A DNA stretch of 64,000 bases, from contig NZ_JASJUU010000004.1 in the NCBI RefSeq assembly GCF_030125375.1, forward strand, positions 486,294-550,293. The letters run 5' to 3'. The translations under genes and the position numbers were made by a program. This document shows positions 43,980 through 53,073 of the stretch, piece after piece. The notes beneath the pieces were generated by a model. The model saw only the letters and a program-made list of their open reading frames with translations. It ran no database searches and had not been told where the DNA came from. The stretch's first letter is position 1. Every line of letters begins with the position of its first letter. This stretch comes from Pseudoalteromonas umbrosa (GTDB taxonomy: Bacteria > Pseudomonadota > Gammaproteobacteria > Enterobacterales > Alteromonadaceae).

Positions 43980-45842
43980 ATGGCATTATTGCAAATTGCT
44001 GAGCCGGGGCAGAGCGCGGCACCTCACGAACATAAATTGGCAATAGGTATCGACTTAGGTACTACTAACTCTTTGGTGGCCACAGTACAAAGTGGTGAAG
44101 CCAGAGCGCTAGCGGATATTAATGGCGAAGCCATGTTGCCTTCTGTTGTTAGATATCATGCAGACAGCGTTACTGTAGGCCAACAAGCGCAGCAAGCTGC
44201 TGTAGAAGACCCAACAAACACGCTTATTTCAGTGAAACGCTTTTTAGGCAAATCCGTTTCAGAAGTAACCTCTCGTTATAAAAACTTGCCTTATGAGTTT
44301 GTTGAGCACCAAGGTGCATTGGCTGTAAACACTGTGGCTGGTCCAATCAATCCAATTCAAGCATCTGCTGAAATTCTAAAATCATTGCATCAAAGAGCAA
44401 CTGACAGTTTTGCTGGACAAGATATTGTGGGAAGCGTAATTACGGTACCTGCTTATTTCGATGATGCGCAAAGACAAAGCACTAAAGATGCTGCTGAAAT
44501 CGCAGGCTTAAAAGTGCTACGCCTATTAAATGAGCCAACAGCAGCCGCTGTCGCTTATGGTTTGGACTCTGGTCAAGAAGGTGTGATTGCTGTTTATGAC
44601 TTGGGCGGTGGTACCTTTGATATTTCAATTCTGCGCTTAAACCAAGGTGTCTTTGAAGTATTGGCAACGGGTGGTGATTCAAGCTTAGGTGGTGATGACT
44701 TTGACGCAGTGCTTGTTGAATACTTTAAATCAACATTACAGCTGAGTGAATTAACGCCACAAGAACTGCGCTTGCTTATTCAAAAAGCGAAAGCTTGTAA
44801 AGAAGCGTTGAGTGGGTACGAAACGGTTAATGTAAAGCTTGAACTTCGCGGTGAAGAACATCTAGTGGCTATTACGCGCAGTCAATTTGCTGATCTTGTT
44901 GCGCCGCTTGTAAAACAGACATTACGCGCATGTCGTAGAGCATTAAAAGATGCAGATGTGAGTAAAGAAGAGGTTTTAGAAGCGGTAATGGTGGGCGGCT
45001 CAACGCGTATGCCAGTTATTCGCGAAGCGGTTGGTGAGTTTTTTGAAAAAGAACCACTAACGTCAATTGACCCTGATCGTGTGGTTGCAATTGGTGCGGC
45101 TATTCAAGCGGATATATTAGCGGGCAACAAACCTGATTCAGATATGCTGTTATTGGATGTTTTACCGCTATCTTTAGGTTTAGAAACCATGGGTGGTTTG
45201 GTAGAGAAGATCATTCCTCGCAATACGACTATTCCAGTCGCGCGTGCACAGGAGTTCACGACGTTTAAGGATGGCCAAACTGCCATGTCACTACATGTCC
45301 TGCAGGGCGAGCGCGAGTTGGTTGATGATTGCCGTTCACTGGCGAAATTCAGCCTCAAAGGCATTCCGGCGATGGCTGCAGGCGCTGCGCACATTCGGGT
45401 GACTTTTAAAGTCGATGCCGATGGCTTATTGAGCGTTTCAGCAAGTGAGAAGTCGACGGGTGTACAAGCAGATATCCAAGTTAAACCATCATTTGGTTTA
45501 AGTGATGATCAAGTTGCTCAAATGCTACAAGACTCAATGAGTTTTGCCAAAGAGGATATGCAGGCGCGTATGCTCAAAGAGCAGCAAGTTGAAGCGCTCA
45601 GAGTACTTGAAGCGTTAGAGGCATCTTTGGCAACAGAGTCAGCTTTATTAAATGAACAAGAGTTAAATAGCCTGAGAGAGGCTATGGCGATGTTAGATGA
45701 CAAACGCCAAAATGCGTCTGATCCAGATGCAATTAAGCATGCAATTGAAGTGGTAGATGAAGCAAGTAGTGAATTTGCATCTCGCCGCATGGATGTATCA
45801 ATCAAACAGGCACTGCAAGGTCAGTCAGTAGACGAGGTTTAA
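43980..45842 (+). CDS. hscA: Fe-S chaperone HscA
   Basis: Hsp70-family ATPase that releases clusters from IscU. The nucleotide domain carries GIDLGTTNSLVA, VPAYFDDAQRQSTKDAA, YDLGGGTFDIS and VGGSTRMP. The substrate domain with LDVLPLSLGLETMGG follows. Length 620 residues, as in E. coli. Its stop is one base before the fdx ATG. Confidence 0.97.
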   Translation: MALLQIAEPGQSAAPHEHKLAIGIDLGTTNSLVATVQSGEARALADINGEAMLPSVVRYHADSVTVGQQAQQAAVEDPTNTLISVKRFLGKSVSEVTSRYKNLPYEFVEHQGALAVNTVAGPINPIQASAEILKSLHQRATDSFAGQDIVGSVITVPAYFDDAQRQSTKDAAEIAGLKVLRLLNEPTAAAVAYGLDSGQEGVIAVYDLGGGTFDISILRLNQGVFEVLATGGDSSLGGDDFDAVLVEYFKSTLQLSELTPQELRLLIQKAKACKEALSGYETVNVKLELRGEEHLVAITRSQFADLVAPLVKQTLRACRRALKDADVSKEEVLEAVMVGGSTRMPVIREAVGEFFEKEPLTSIDPDRVVAIGAAIQADILAGNKPDSDMLLLDVLPLSLGLETMGGLVEKIIPRNTTIPVARAQEFTTFKDGQTAMSLHVLQGERELVDDCRSLAKFSLKGIPAMAAGAAHIRVTFKVDADGLLSVSASEKSTGVQADIQVKPSFGLSDDQVAQMLQDSMSFAKEDMQARMLKEQQVEALRVLEALEASLATESALLNEQELNSLREAMAMLDDKRQNASDPDAIKHAIEVVDEASSEFASRRMDVSIKQALQGQSVDEV

Positions 45843-45843
45843 T

Positions 45844-46182
45844 ATGCCACAAATTATCTTTTTACCCCATGAAGAGCTTTGTCCTGAGGGCGCGGCAATT
45901 GATGCAAAATCTGGCGATACAGTATTAGATGTCGCGTTAAAAAATGGGATCAGTATTCCTCATGCATGTGAAAAGTCATGTGCATGCACAACGTGTCACG
46001 TTGTTATCAGAGAAGGCTTTGACTCAATTGAAGAAAGTGATGAGCTGGAAGATGACATGCTGGATAAGGCATGGGGTTTAGAACCAGAATCGCGCCTAGG
46101 CTGCCAAGCCGTCATTAACGATGAAGATTTAGTTGTAGAGATACCAAAGTATAATCTTAATATCGTTAATGAAGAGCACTAA
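45844..46182 (+). CDS. fdx: [2Fe-2S] ferredoxin of the Isc system
   Basis: Adrenodoxin-type ferredoxin that supplies electrons for cluster assembly. Ligands are C42, C48, C51 (HACEKSCACTTCHVV) and C87 (RLGCQAV). Length 112 residues. It ends the isc operon here: no iscX follows, and a terminator lies 18 bases downstream. Confidence 0.97.
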   Translation: MPQIIFLPHEELCPEGAAIDAKSGDTVLDVALKNGISIPHACEKSCACTTCHVVIREGFDSIEESDELEDDMLDKAWGLEPESRLGCQAVINDEDLVVEIPKYNLNIVNEEH

Positions 46183-46200
46183 TTCATAAAAACTGTTTTA

Positions 46201-46233
46201 AAAGGCTGTAGCTAACCACTACAGCCTTTTTTG
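46201..46233 (+). terminator. Terminator of the isc operon
   Basis: AAAGGCTGTAG (46201-46211), seven-base loop, CTACAGCCTTT (46219-46229), T-run. Confidence 0.93.
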
Positions 46234-46246
46234 TTTGGAGCATAGA

Positions 46247-47686
46247 ATGATGTTTAAAAAAGGACAAACCGCGTACTCGCTCATCAATGGAACAGACCAT
46301 GATAGTCATGAGCTATTATCTGTGCGCAACCCTGCTGATGATTCTTTATTGGCTAACGTGACACAAGTCAATACTGTTGAAGCTGACTTTGCTGTCGAGG
46401 TTGCCAGCGAATGCTTTGAGCAACTGAAAAAATCAACAGCTCAAGCGCGTAGCAATATACTCTATAAGTGGTATCAACTGATCATGGACAATCAATCCCG
46501 TCTTGCTGAGTTGGTCACTTTGGAGCAAGGTAAGCCGATACAAGAGTCCAAGGCTGAGGTTGTATATGCGGCAGGTTATGTACGCTGGTTTGCTCAGCAG
46601 GCAGAAAGGGTTTGCGGCACTGTCATACCAGCACACACACCGAATCATCAAATTACCACTCATAAGCAAGGCGTTGGCGTAGTGCTTGGGATAACGCCAT
46701 GGAATTTTCCTTTAGCTATGGTGACCCGAAAGGTCGCACCTGCTTATGCTGCGGGGTGCAGCTTTATTTTAAAACCGTCAGAGTTGACTCCATTAAGTGC
46801 CATTGAGTTGGCAAAATTAGCGCTTCAAGCGGGGATGGAGCAGGGCGCATTTCAAGTTTTAGTGAGTGATAATCCACAGGCACTTATTAGGCATCTAAAT
46901 AGCAAAAAAATCATTAGAAAACTCACTTTTACAGGCTCAACTCAAGTGGGCAAGTTACTCTATGCTCAGTGTGTAGAGACTATGAAGCGAGCTTCGTTAG
47001 AGCTTGGCGGTAATGCACCATTTATTGTCTTTGATAGTGCCAATATTGAGTCTGCTATTGATGGACTAATGATTGCGAAGTTCCGTAATGCTGGGCAAAC
47101 CTGCATTGCAGCAAATCGAGTATTTGTTCATCGTGATATTAAAGCAGAGTTTCTAGAACAACTTATACGCCGAGTTGATTCCCTTAAAGTTGGCAATGGG
47201 CTAATTGCAGGCTCTGATATTGGGCCACTAATAAATCAGGCTGCGAAGACCAAAGCCTGTGAATTGGTGGAAGATGCGATTGCTGCAGGTGCAAACTGTA
47301 TTGTTCAAAATATCGAAGAGCTGCAAACTGGAGCTTTTATGTCACCAGTGATACTAGATATGGTTGTTCCTGATATGAAAATATTTCAAAGTGAGATATT
47401 TGCTCCTGTAGTGAGTATTATTGAGTTTGACTCTGAGCTTCAAGTTACCTCGCTGGCAAACGCAGTTGATGCTGGATTAGCTGCATATGTTTATTCGGCA
47501 AGCATGAAGCAGGTTTCACGTGTTTCTAACGCGCTGAATTTTGGCATGGTCGGCATTAATGAAGGTGCTATTTCTAATCCCGCAGCGCCTTTTGGGGGAA
47601 TGAAAGAGTCAGGTTTAGGTAGAGAGGGTGGTATAGAGGGTATCGATGAATATCTAGAGACAAGATATTTTTGCCAGCACATATAA
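46247..47686 (+). CDS. Succinate-semialdehyde dehydrogenase-type aldehyde dehydrogenase
   Basis: NAD(P)-dependent aldehyde dehydrogenase of 479 residues. Motifs are GITPWNFPLAMVTRKVAPAY, FTGSTQVGK, LELGGNAPFIVFDSA and the catalytic C286 in FRNAGQTCIAANR. These match the GabD/SSADH subgroup best; glutarate-semialdehyde is also possible. No gabT or transporter is adjacent. I start at the ATG at 46247, six bases after TTGGAG; a frame from the TTG at 46235 would include that site. The gene begins right after the isc terminator. Confidence 0.88.
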   Translation: MMFKKGQTAYSLINGTDHDSHELLSVRNPADDSLLANVTQVNTVEADFAVEVASECFEQLKKSTAQARSNILYKWYQLIMDNQSRLAELVTLEQGKPIQESKAEVVYAAGYVRWFAQQAERVCGTVIPAHTPNHQITTHKQGVGVVLGITPWNFPLAMVTRKVAPAYAAGCSFILKPSELTPLSAIELAKLALQAGMEQGAFQVLVSDNPQALIRHLNSKKIIRKLTFTGSTQVGKLLYAQCVETMKRASLELGGNAPFIVFDSANIESAIDGLMIAKFRNAGQTCIAANRVFVHRDIKAEFLEQLIRRVDSLKVGNGLIAGSDIGPLINQAAKTKACELVEDAIAAGANCIVQNIEELQTGAFMSPVILDMVVPDMKIFQSEIFAPVVSIIEFDSELQVTSLANAVDAGLAAYVYSASMKQVSRVSNALNFGMVGINEGAISNPAAPFGGMKESGLGREGGIEGIDEYLETRYFCQHI

Positions 47687-47822
47687 AAATGATTTTAATT
47701 ATAAAATCGTTCACCTTATCGAAAAAAATGTTTTTGGAACAATGCAATTTTTGCAATTGCTTTAATTTTGTAAAAAAGCTAGGTAGACTGCGCGTTAGTT
47801 TTCAATTTTGAATTAAATTAAA

Positions 47823-48710
47823 ATGACAAGCGCAGATTTACCAACTTTGGTTATCCTAGCTGGCGGGTTAGGGACTCGTTTTGGTGGCGGTAAGCAAGTT
47901 GCCGAGTTACCTAAGATTGGCAAGACTATAATGGAACTAAGCATAGAAGATGCATTCAATGCCGGTGTTCGTCATGTGGTTCTAGTAATAAATGATCAAG
48001 TCCGAGCTATTATTGAAGAGGTGATCTTACCTAGATTACCAAATGGATTAAGGGTCGATCTAGTTGAGCAATCCGTCCAGATGATACCTCAGCGCTTTAA
48101 AAATCTTGCAGAAAAAAGAGTCAAACCATGGGGCACGGGGCATGCACTCTTGTGTGCAAAACCTTATGTAGACAATAATGCTATTGTTATAACTGCAGAT
48201 GATTATTATGGGGCAAGTACTTATACGCAACTTGTTTCACACTTTTGCAATGCAGATCAAAGTACTAGCGAAATGGCAATTGTAGCCTATCCTTTATCTC
48301 AAACGATGTCAGATCGTGGTGGGGTAAATAGAGGGATATGTGATGTGTCTGAAAGCTATCTTACACAGGTGCATGAGTATTTAAATATAAGGCAATTGGG
48401 TGACGAATATCTCGGCGTATTTAATAACCGAGATACTCTAATACCAGTTGGCAGCCTCGTTTCTATGACTTGCTGGGGTATAACTCAAACTCTTTTCAAG
48501 AAATTAGAAGTACAGTTTGAGCATTTTCTAGAATCTCATGACAGCGATGTCAAAAAAGAGTATTATCTACCAGATTGTATTCAGCATATGATAAATTCAG
48601 ACCAGACTGCTGTGCGTGTTTACACAGCAAAAGATAGGTGGTTTGGTGTTACTTACAAAGAAGAATTAGATAGTGTCGCAGGAAAAATATATGAACTACG
48701 TCACGGATGA
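47823..48710 (+). CDS. Sugar-phosphate nucleotidyltransferase
   Basis: A 295-residue protein of the NTP-transferase (Rossmann-like) superfamily. The nucleotide-binding signature is LAGGLGTRFGGGKQVAELP near residue 12. The metal-binding stretch VITADDYYG and the sugar-contacting WGTGHALL are present. Relatives join UTP or another NTP to a sugar-1-phosphate. No classic ribosome site precedes the ATG. It overlaps the following kinase gene by 20 bases, so they likely act in sequence: kinase makes the sugar-1-phosphate, this enzyme activates it. Confidence 0.82.
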   Translation: MTSADLPTLVILAGGLGTRFGGGKQVAELPKIGKTIMELSIEDAFNAGVRHVVLVINDQVRAIIEEVILPRLPNGLRVDLVEQSVQMIPQRFKNLAEKRVKPWGTGHALLCAKPYVDNNAIVITADDYYGASTYTQLVSHFCNADQSTSEMAIVAYPLSQTMSDRGGVNRGICDVSESYLTQVHEYLNIRQLGDEYLGVFNNRDTLIPVGSLVSMTCWGITQTLFKKLEVQFEHFLESHDSDVKKEYYLPDCIQHMINSDQTAVRVYTAKDRWFGVTYKEELDSVAGKIYELRHG

Positions 48711-49821
48711 GTTAGTCACAAATTTAGTTAAAAAGCCAGTATATAGGGTTAGTATGGAATATCGTTCGATCGCCGAGCATTTGGCAGTACAGTATGGTTT
48801 GTGCGGTGAGGAAATCTCGATGAAGCCTATTGGGAGTGGTCACATTAATACCACCATGCTTTTAAAAGATAGCGAACGAGTTCTGGTAGTTCAAAAACTC
48901 AATACGACTGTATTTCCTGAACCTACTCAGCTGGTAGAAAATGCTCGTCTAATTGAGCAGCACCTAGTTGCTAAATCAAATCTCGGCGCTTATGAGCTTG
49001 GAATTATAAAGCATGTACCTACACACACTGGACGTTTTCTTGTTGAATATCAAGGTGAAGTTTGGAGAGCACTTGAGTTCATAGGAAAAAGCTATAGTGA
49101 AGATGTCGTAGATTGTGCTGTAAAAGCTCAAACTGCTGCTGGTGCATTCGGCTGCTTTGCTAATGCCTTAAATGACTTTGATGCCACACAACTGTTTCCT
49201 GTGATACCCGATTTTCACAATTTAGCTATGAGAATTGAAAAACTGCAGGCAATTATTGAGCAAGACCCTGTTGGTCGAGTCTCAAGTTGTTTAGAAGATA
49301 TTGCGTTTTGCCAATCGCAATTTGCTCTTGCACAGGAAGTTAAAGAAACTGAAGCCGCATTGCCACTACGCGTTTGCCACAATGACACGAAGATTAATAA
49401 CATGCTGTTTGATGCTTCTACGAATAAAGCCAAAGCGGTTATTGATTTAGATACTTGTATGCCCGGCTACTGGTTATACGATTTTGGTGATATGGTGAGA
49501 ACTTTTTGTTCTCCTGAAGCTGAAGACTCTACTAACTTGAGTAATGTTGTGGTACGAGTTGAAATTTTCGAAGCAATTGTAAAAGGTTATATTGCAGAAG
49601 TTTCAGACAAGCTGACAGATTTAGAAAGACAAAGCTTAATATTAGGCGCAAAAGTGATGCCATTAATGATTGGAATACGATTCTTAACTGACTATTTGGA
49701 TGGTGATAATTACTTTTCAACAAAGCATGATCAACATAACTTGGATAGAGCACGAAATCAATTTGCGCTTTATCAAGACATCTTACGTAATGAAAAGCAG
49801 TTAAGCGCTTTGATACGCTAA
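48691..49821 (+). CDS. APH-fold sugar kinase (NahK/AmgK-like)
   Basis: A 376-residue phosphotransferase of the aminoglycoside-phosphotransferase fold. The catalytic loop is CHNDTKINNMLFD, with the metal-binding aspartate in AVIDLDT. Known anomeric kinases of this fold include Bifidobacterium NahK (N-acetylhexosamine 1-kinase) and Pseudomonas AmgK (MurNAc/GlcNAc kinase); both act with a nucleotidyltransferase, as encoded immediately upstream. I start at the ATG at 48691, seven bases after AGGA; the frame extends to a GTG at 48673. The downstream alpha-N-acetylgalactosaminidase gene makes a HexNAc substrate likely (inference). Confidence 0.75.
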   Translation: MNYVTDELVTNLVKKPVYRVSMEYRSIAEHLAVQYGLCGEEISMKPIGSGHINTTMLLKDSERVLVVQKLNTTVFPEPTQLVENARLIEQHLVAKSNLGAYELGIIKHVPTHTGRFLVEYQGEVWRALEFIGKSYSEDVVDCAVKAQTAAGAFGCFANALNDFDATQLFPVIPDFHNLAMRIEKLQAIIEQDPVGRVSSCLEDIAFCQSQFALAQEVKETEAALPLRVCHNDTKINNMLFDASTNKAKAVIDLDTCMPGYWLYDFGDMVRTFCSPEAEDSTNLSNVVVRVEIFEAIVKGYIAEVSDKLTDLERQSLILGAKVMPLMIGIRFLTDYLDGDNYFSTKHDQHNLDRARNQFALYQDILRNEKQLSALIR

Positions 49822-49847
49822 CTTTTTTCAAATCTGTATTTTTAATT

Positions 49848-49876
49848 GCCTGTTGGCTTTGCCATCAGGCTTTTTT
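49848..49876 (+). terminator. Terminator after the kinase gene
   Basis: Stem GCCTG..GGC (49848-49857) / GCC..CAGGC (49861-49870) with one mismatch, loop TTT, then a six-base T-run. Confidence 0.85.
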
Positions 49877-50175
49877 ATAACTGCAAAAACTTTCTCTTCT
49901 ATACTTATTCGTGGCTATAACGCTTAATGAAATGTGTTTGTTACTAGTTAAATAATATGTGATAGATTAAACACATAGAACCTATTAGCTTAAAAATACC
50001 GTTCAATTTGTCGCATCTCTTTGATTCTTTTTCATGCTTAAGATAGCGTTGTCATAATAACAAGTATTGAAAGTAAAATTCAGTTGTTAAATGCTGTCTT
50101 GTAAATACTATCGATATTTTAAAAATGATAAATAAGAAACTCAAATAACAATAAAGTTGTAATTTAGGAACTTTG
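49877..50175. other. AT-rich gap before the GH109-type gene
   Basis: About 300 bases without a gene; it should hold the promoter of the downstream exported glycosidase. It is very AT-rich, and I can see no operator or RNA structure I would trust. Confidence 0.45.
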
Positions 50176-51549
50176 ATGACGCATATTAACAGAAGACATT
50201 TTCTAAAAGCTGCAGGTGTTGCAGCTGCGGCAGGTGTAGTGGCCGGCTGTGCTCAAACTAAAGGGCAAAGTACATTAACAATAAACCCAAAGGGAAAGTC
50301 TGTTATTGGGCTTATTGCACCTAAAATGGATATTGTGCGAGTTGCGTTTATTGGCGTTGGCCAGCGTGGCTATGGGCATGTTAAGCGTATGAGTCACATT
50401 GATGGAGCTGAGATAGTAGCGATTTGTGATACACATCAAGAAGTTCTTGATCGCTCAGCAAAATTCTTAACAGATAAAGGTCTCAAAAAGCCTGCTTTAT
50501 ATGGCACAAATGAGCTTGCATACAAAGAGATGTTAGCACGTGAAGATATTGATATTGTAATCATTTCAACACCTTGGAAGTGGCATGCGCCAATGGCCAT
50601 AGACACAATGGAAAGCGGTAAGCATGCATTTGTCGAAGTGCCTCTTGCACTGACTGTTGAAGAGATGTGGCAAATTGTAGATACCGCTGAGCGGACACAG
50701 AAAAACTGCATGATGATGGAAAACGTTAACTATGGCCGAGATGAGCTGATGGTGCTTAATATGGTTCGCCAAGGTATTTTTGGCGAGTTATTGCATGGTG
50801 AAGCAGCTTATATACATGAACTACGTTGGCAAATGAAGGAACTAGAGCATAAAACAGGTTCTTGGCGCACCGAGTGGCATACTCGAAGGGATGGAAACCT
50901 GTATCCGACTCATGGTTTAGGGCCTGTTTCTCAGTACATGAATATTAACCGTGGTGACAGGTTTGATTATTTAACTTCAATGAGCTCACCAGCGTTAGGT
51001 CGTGCAGCCTATGCGCAAAGAGAGTTTTCTGCGGATCATCAGCGTAATAAATGGGACTACATTTGTGGTGATATGAATACCACTATGATTAAAACTGTGA
51101 AAGGCCGCTCTATTGTTGTTCAACACGATACGACAACACCTCGTCCATACTCTCGCCATAACCTTATCCAAGGGACCAATGGCGTTTTTGCTGGCTTCCC
51201 GAATAGAATAGCGCTAGAGCAAGGTGGAAGAGGATCATTCCACGACTGGGATGAAGACATGAATTATTGGTATGATAAATACGATCATCCGCTATGGGTT
51301 AAAATGGGCAAAGAAGCTGAGCGTAACGGCGGCCATGGTGGTATGGACTTTTTGATGTTTTGGCGAATGATTTATTGCCTTAGGAACGGTGAGCCGCTTG
51401 ATCAAGATGTCTATGATGGCGCAGCATGGTCGGTGATTTCTCCGCTGTCTGCACAGTCTGTCGCTAACCGAAGTGAATCTGTTTCAATACCTGATTTTAC
51501 TCGGGGGCAATGGAAAACAGCAACGCCTTTAGGTATCGTTGGAGCATAA
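50176..51549 (+). CDS. Tat-exported GH109-type alpha-N-acetylgalactosaminidase
   Basis: A 457-residue Gfo/Idh/MocA-fold protein. The N-terminus has a twin-arginine signal (RRHFLKAAG, R6-R7) that runs into a lipobox-like VAGC (C25), so it is probably a Tat-exported lipoprotein. The NAD fold starts at FIGVGQRGYGHV. The stretches HELRWQMKELEHKTGSW and YPTHGLGPVSQYMNINRGD are the signature I associate with GH109 (NAD-dependent alpha-N-acetylgalactosaminidase). Such enzymes remove terminal GalNAc by a redox mechanism. The ATG at 50176 follows TTAGGAA; a TTG three bases earlier is possible. It is downstream of a sugar kinase/nucleotidyltransferase pair. Confidence 0.85.
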   Translation: MTHINRRHFLKAAGVAAAAGVVAGCAQTKGQSTLTINPKGKSVIGLIAPKMDIVRVAFIGVGQRGYGHVKRMSHIDGAEIVAICDTHQEVLDRSAKFLTDKGLKKPALYGTNELAYKEMLAREDIDIVIISTPWKWHAPMAIDTMESGKHAFVEVPLALTVEEMWQIVDTAERTQKNCMMMENVNYGRDELMVLNMVRQGIFGELLHGEAAYIHELRWQMKELEHKTGSWRTEWHTRRDGNLYPTHGLGPVSQYMNINRGDRFDYLTSMSSPALGRAAYAQREFSADHQRNKWDYICGDMNTTMIKTVKGRSIVVQHDTTTPRPYSRHNLIQGTNGVFAGFPNRIALEQGGRGSFHDWDEDMNYWYDKYDHPLWVKMGKEAERNGGHGGMDFLMFWRMIYCLRNGEPLDQDVYDGAAWSVISPLSAQSVANRSESVSIPDFTRGQWKTATPLGIVGA

Positions 51550-51554
51550 TTGAG

Positions 51555-51580
51555 AAAGCGCTAGAAAGGCGCTTTTTTTA
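51555..51580 (+). terminator. Terminator after the GH109-type gene
   Basis: AAAGCGC (51555-51561), seven-base loop, GCGCTTT (51569-51575), T-run. Confidence 0.88.
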
Positions 51581-51620
51581 TGCTTAAATATTGTAATTAA
51601 TATGCTAGAGGGGAAAGCAA

Positions 51621-52127
51621 TTGTTTGCACGCATTGTGTTTTTAATTTTACTGCTCCAGCTTACGAGTTGTGTTAGCACAACCACAGAGCTCAATCATTC
51701 TAGGCTTACAAAGTTGACTGAGGATTACATTAAGGCCTACCAAGCACGAATTGATTTTCAGTACTTTTTATCGCTTTATGCTGAAAATGTAGTGCTTGAA
51801 GATATGATGTATGGATATAAAGTACAGAATAAGCGCCAGTTAGCGGGCTTTTTTAATTGGGATAAAGAGCCTATTAAGGTTTTAGATTCGAAAAAAACGA
51901 TCTCCATTGAGCAAACCATTATATCTGTGGAAGAACAAACGGTTGTTTTACGTGGTCAATTTAACCCATTTGTTTATGATGGGGAGAGCCTTGGTCCATG
52001 GCGCTTTACAACAGCACTGCGTTTTAATCGGCAAGGGCTGATTATCTATCAACAAGACTGGATTAACTACTTTCCAAGAAGCTTTGTGATAAATGCGTCT
52101 AATTTGAATATGCAAAAGGTGAGATAA
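51621..52127 (+). CDS. NTF2/SnoaL-like lipoprotein
   Basis: A 168-residue protein with a type II signal ending LTSC (about residue 17). The mature part looks like a SnoaL/NTF2-type cone fold: a helix (LTKLTEDYIKAYQARIDFQYF), a YAENVVLEDMMYG turn, then strands WRFTTALRFNRQGLII and QQDWINYFP. Function unknown; relatives include polyketide cyclases and binding proteins. The start is a TTG with GAGGGG seven bases upstream. It is 72 bases before the thiamine-related gene set. Confidence 0.65.
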   Translation: MFARIVFLILLLQLTSCVSTTTELNHSRLTKLTEDYIKAYQARIDFQYFLSLYAENVVLEDMMYGYKVQNKRQLAGFFNWDKEPIKVLDSKKTISIEQTIISVEEQTVVLRGQFNPFVYDGESLGPWRFTTALRFNRQGLIIYQQDWINYFPRSFVINASNLNMQKVR

Positions 52128-52198
52128 TTTTCCTCTGTAACGCTTTTACATGTAAACTGCTGAGCAATTTAATTTGATTTTTAAAGTTAGGATTCTCA

Positions 52199-52453
52199 AT
52201 GAAACTCTCTGTTGAAATTAGTAAGTACCCACTTCACTCTGATTATATTCCATTTATTAAATCTTTTATTGAGCGTCTTAATCAACACGAAAACTTAAAA
52301 GTAATTACAAATACCATGTCGACGCAGGTTTTTGGGGATTATGATGTGGTGATGTCTGTCATGCAGACTGAAATGAAAGCATCGTTTGAGCAGTTTGGTA
52401 AATGCATCTTTGTTTGTAAGTTTATTTCTGGCGACTTATCTCCCGAGGCATAA
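52199..52453 (+). CDS. Thiamine-binding protein, YkoF/MTH1187 family
   Basis: An 84-residue small alpha/beta protein of the thiamine-binding (DUF77) family. Recognisable features are the opening VEISKYPLHSDYIPFIKSFIERL, the central TNTMSTQVFGDYDVVM and the C-terminal strand CIFVCKFISGDL. The single-domain version normally forms a tetramer that binds thiamine or its pyrimidine. Its stop overlaps the start of a PnuC-family transporter (TAATG), and a thiamine-kinase-like gene follows, so the three form one operon. Confidence 0.75.
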   Translation: MKLSVEISKYPLHSDYIPFIKSFIERLNQHENLKVITNTMSTQVFGDYDVVMSVMQTEMKASFEQFGKCIFVCKFISGDLSPEA

Positions 52454-53073
52454 TGGACTTTATCACTCAAACACTTACTGGGTTTACTGCGATGTCCAAT
52501 TGGGAGTATCTCGCAGTTGTACTATCGATTCTCTATCTACTATTGGCGATAAAAGAAAATATCTGGTGTTGGCCTGCCGCCTTTTTTAGTACATTCATAT
52601 ACACCATAATGTACTGGAATGGTGCTTTACTGATGGAGTCTTTGCTACATTTTTACTACTTAATTATGGCCTTTGTCGGTTGGTGGATGTGGCGCTCAGG
52701 GAATAAAAATACTGAGTCAAAAATAGTCTCTTGGTCATTCTTTCGACACTTGCAGATAATTATTGTAACGGCTTGTATCGCGGTATTTATGGGATATATG
52801 ACAGACAATTATACCCATGCTGACTTACCCTATTTGGACAGCTTTACGACTTGTTTTGCTGTGGTAACAACTTACCTTGTTGCCAAAAAAGTCCTAGAAA
52901 ATTGGCTGTATTGGGTCGTTATTGATGCTGCATCAATGTACCTTTATTACCTTAAAGGGTATTACCCAACGCTTGCTTTATATGTTTTTTATACCTTTAT
53001 GGCTTGTTGGGGTTATATGAAGTGGTACGAAGAGCATAGCAATAGAGAAGGAAAACCTCTTGCGCAACTTTGA
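52453..53073 (+). CDS. PnuC/PnuT-family vitamin transporter (probably thiamine)
   Basis: A 206-residue inner-membrane protein with about seven membrane segments and the tryptophan-rich cores of the Pnu family (KENIWCWPAAFFSTFIYTIM, LIMAFVGWWMWRSG, KKVLENWLYWVVIDAAS). Pnu proteins carry vitamins by facilitated diffusion, with a cytosolic kinase trapping them. The partners here point to thiamine (PnuT) rather than nicotinamide riboside (PnuC). No TPP riboswitch was found in the 71 bases before the operon. Confidence 0.82.
   Translation: MDFITQTLTGFTAMSNWEYLAVVLSILYLLLAIKENIWCWPAAFFSTFIYTIMYWNGALLMESLLHFYYLIMAFVGWWMWRSGNKNTESKIVSWSFFRHLQIIIVTACIAVFMGYMTDNYTHADLPYLDSFTTCFAVVTTYLVAKKVLENWLYWVVIDAASMYLYYLKGYYPTLALYVFYTFMACWGYMKWYEEHSNREGKPLAQL

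Noticed and set aside
47687..47822. Hairpins in the AT-rich gap before the nucleotidyltransferase gene
   Set aside because: Only short GCAATT-type matches that are expected by chance in such AT-rich DNA.
52128..52198. Possible TPP riboswitch before the thiamine genes
   Set aside because: The gap is only 71 bases and lacks the conserved CUGAGA and thi-box elements.
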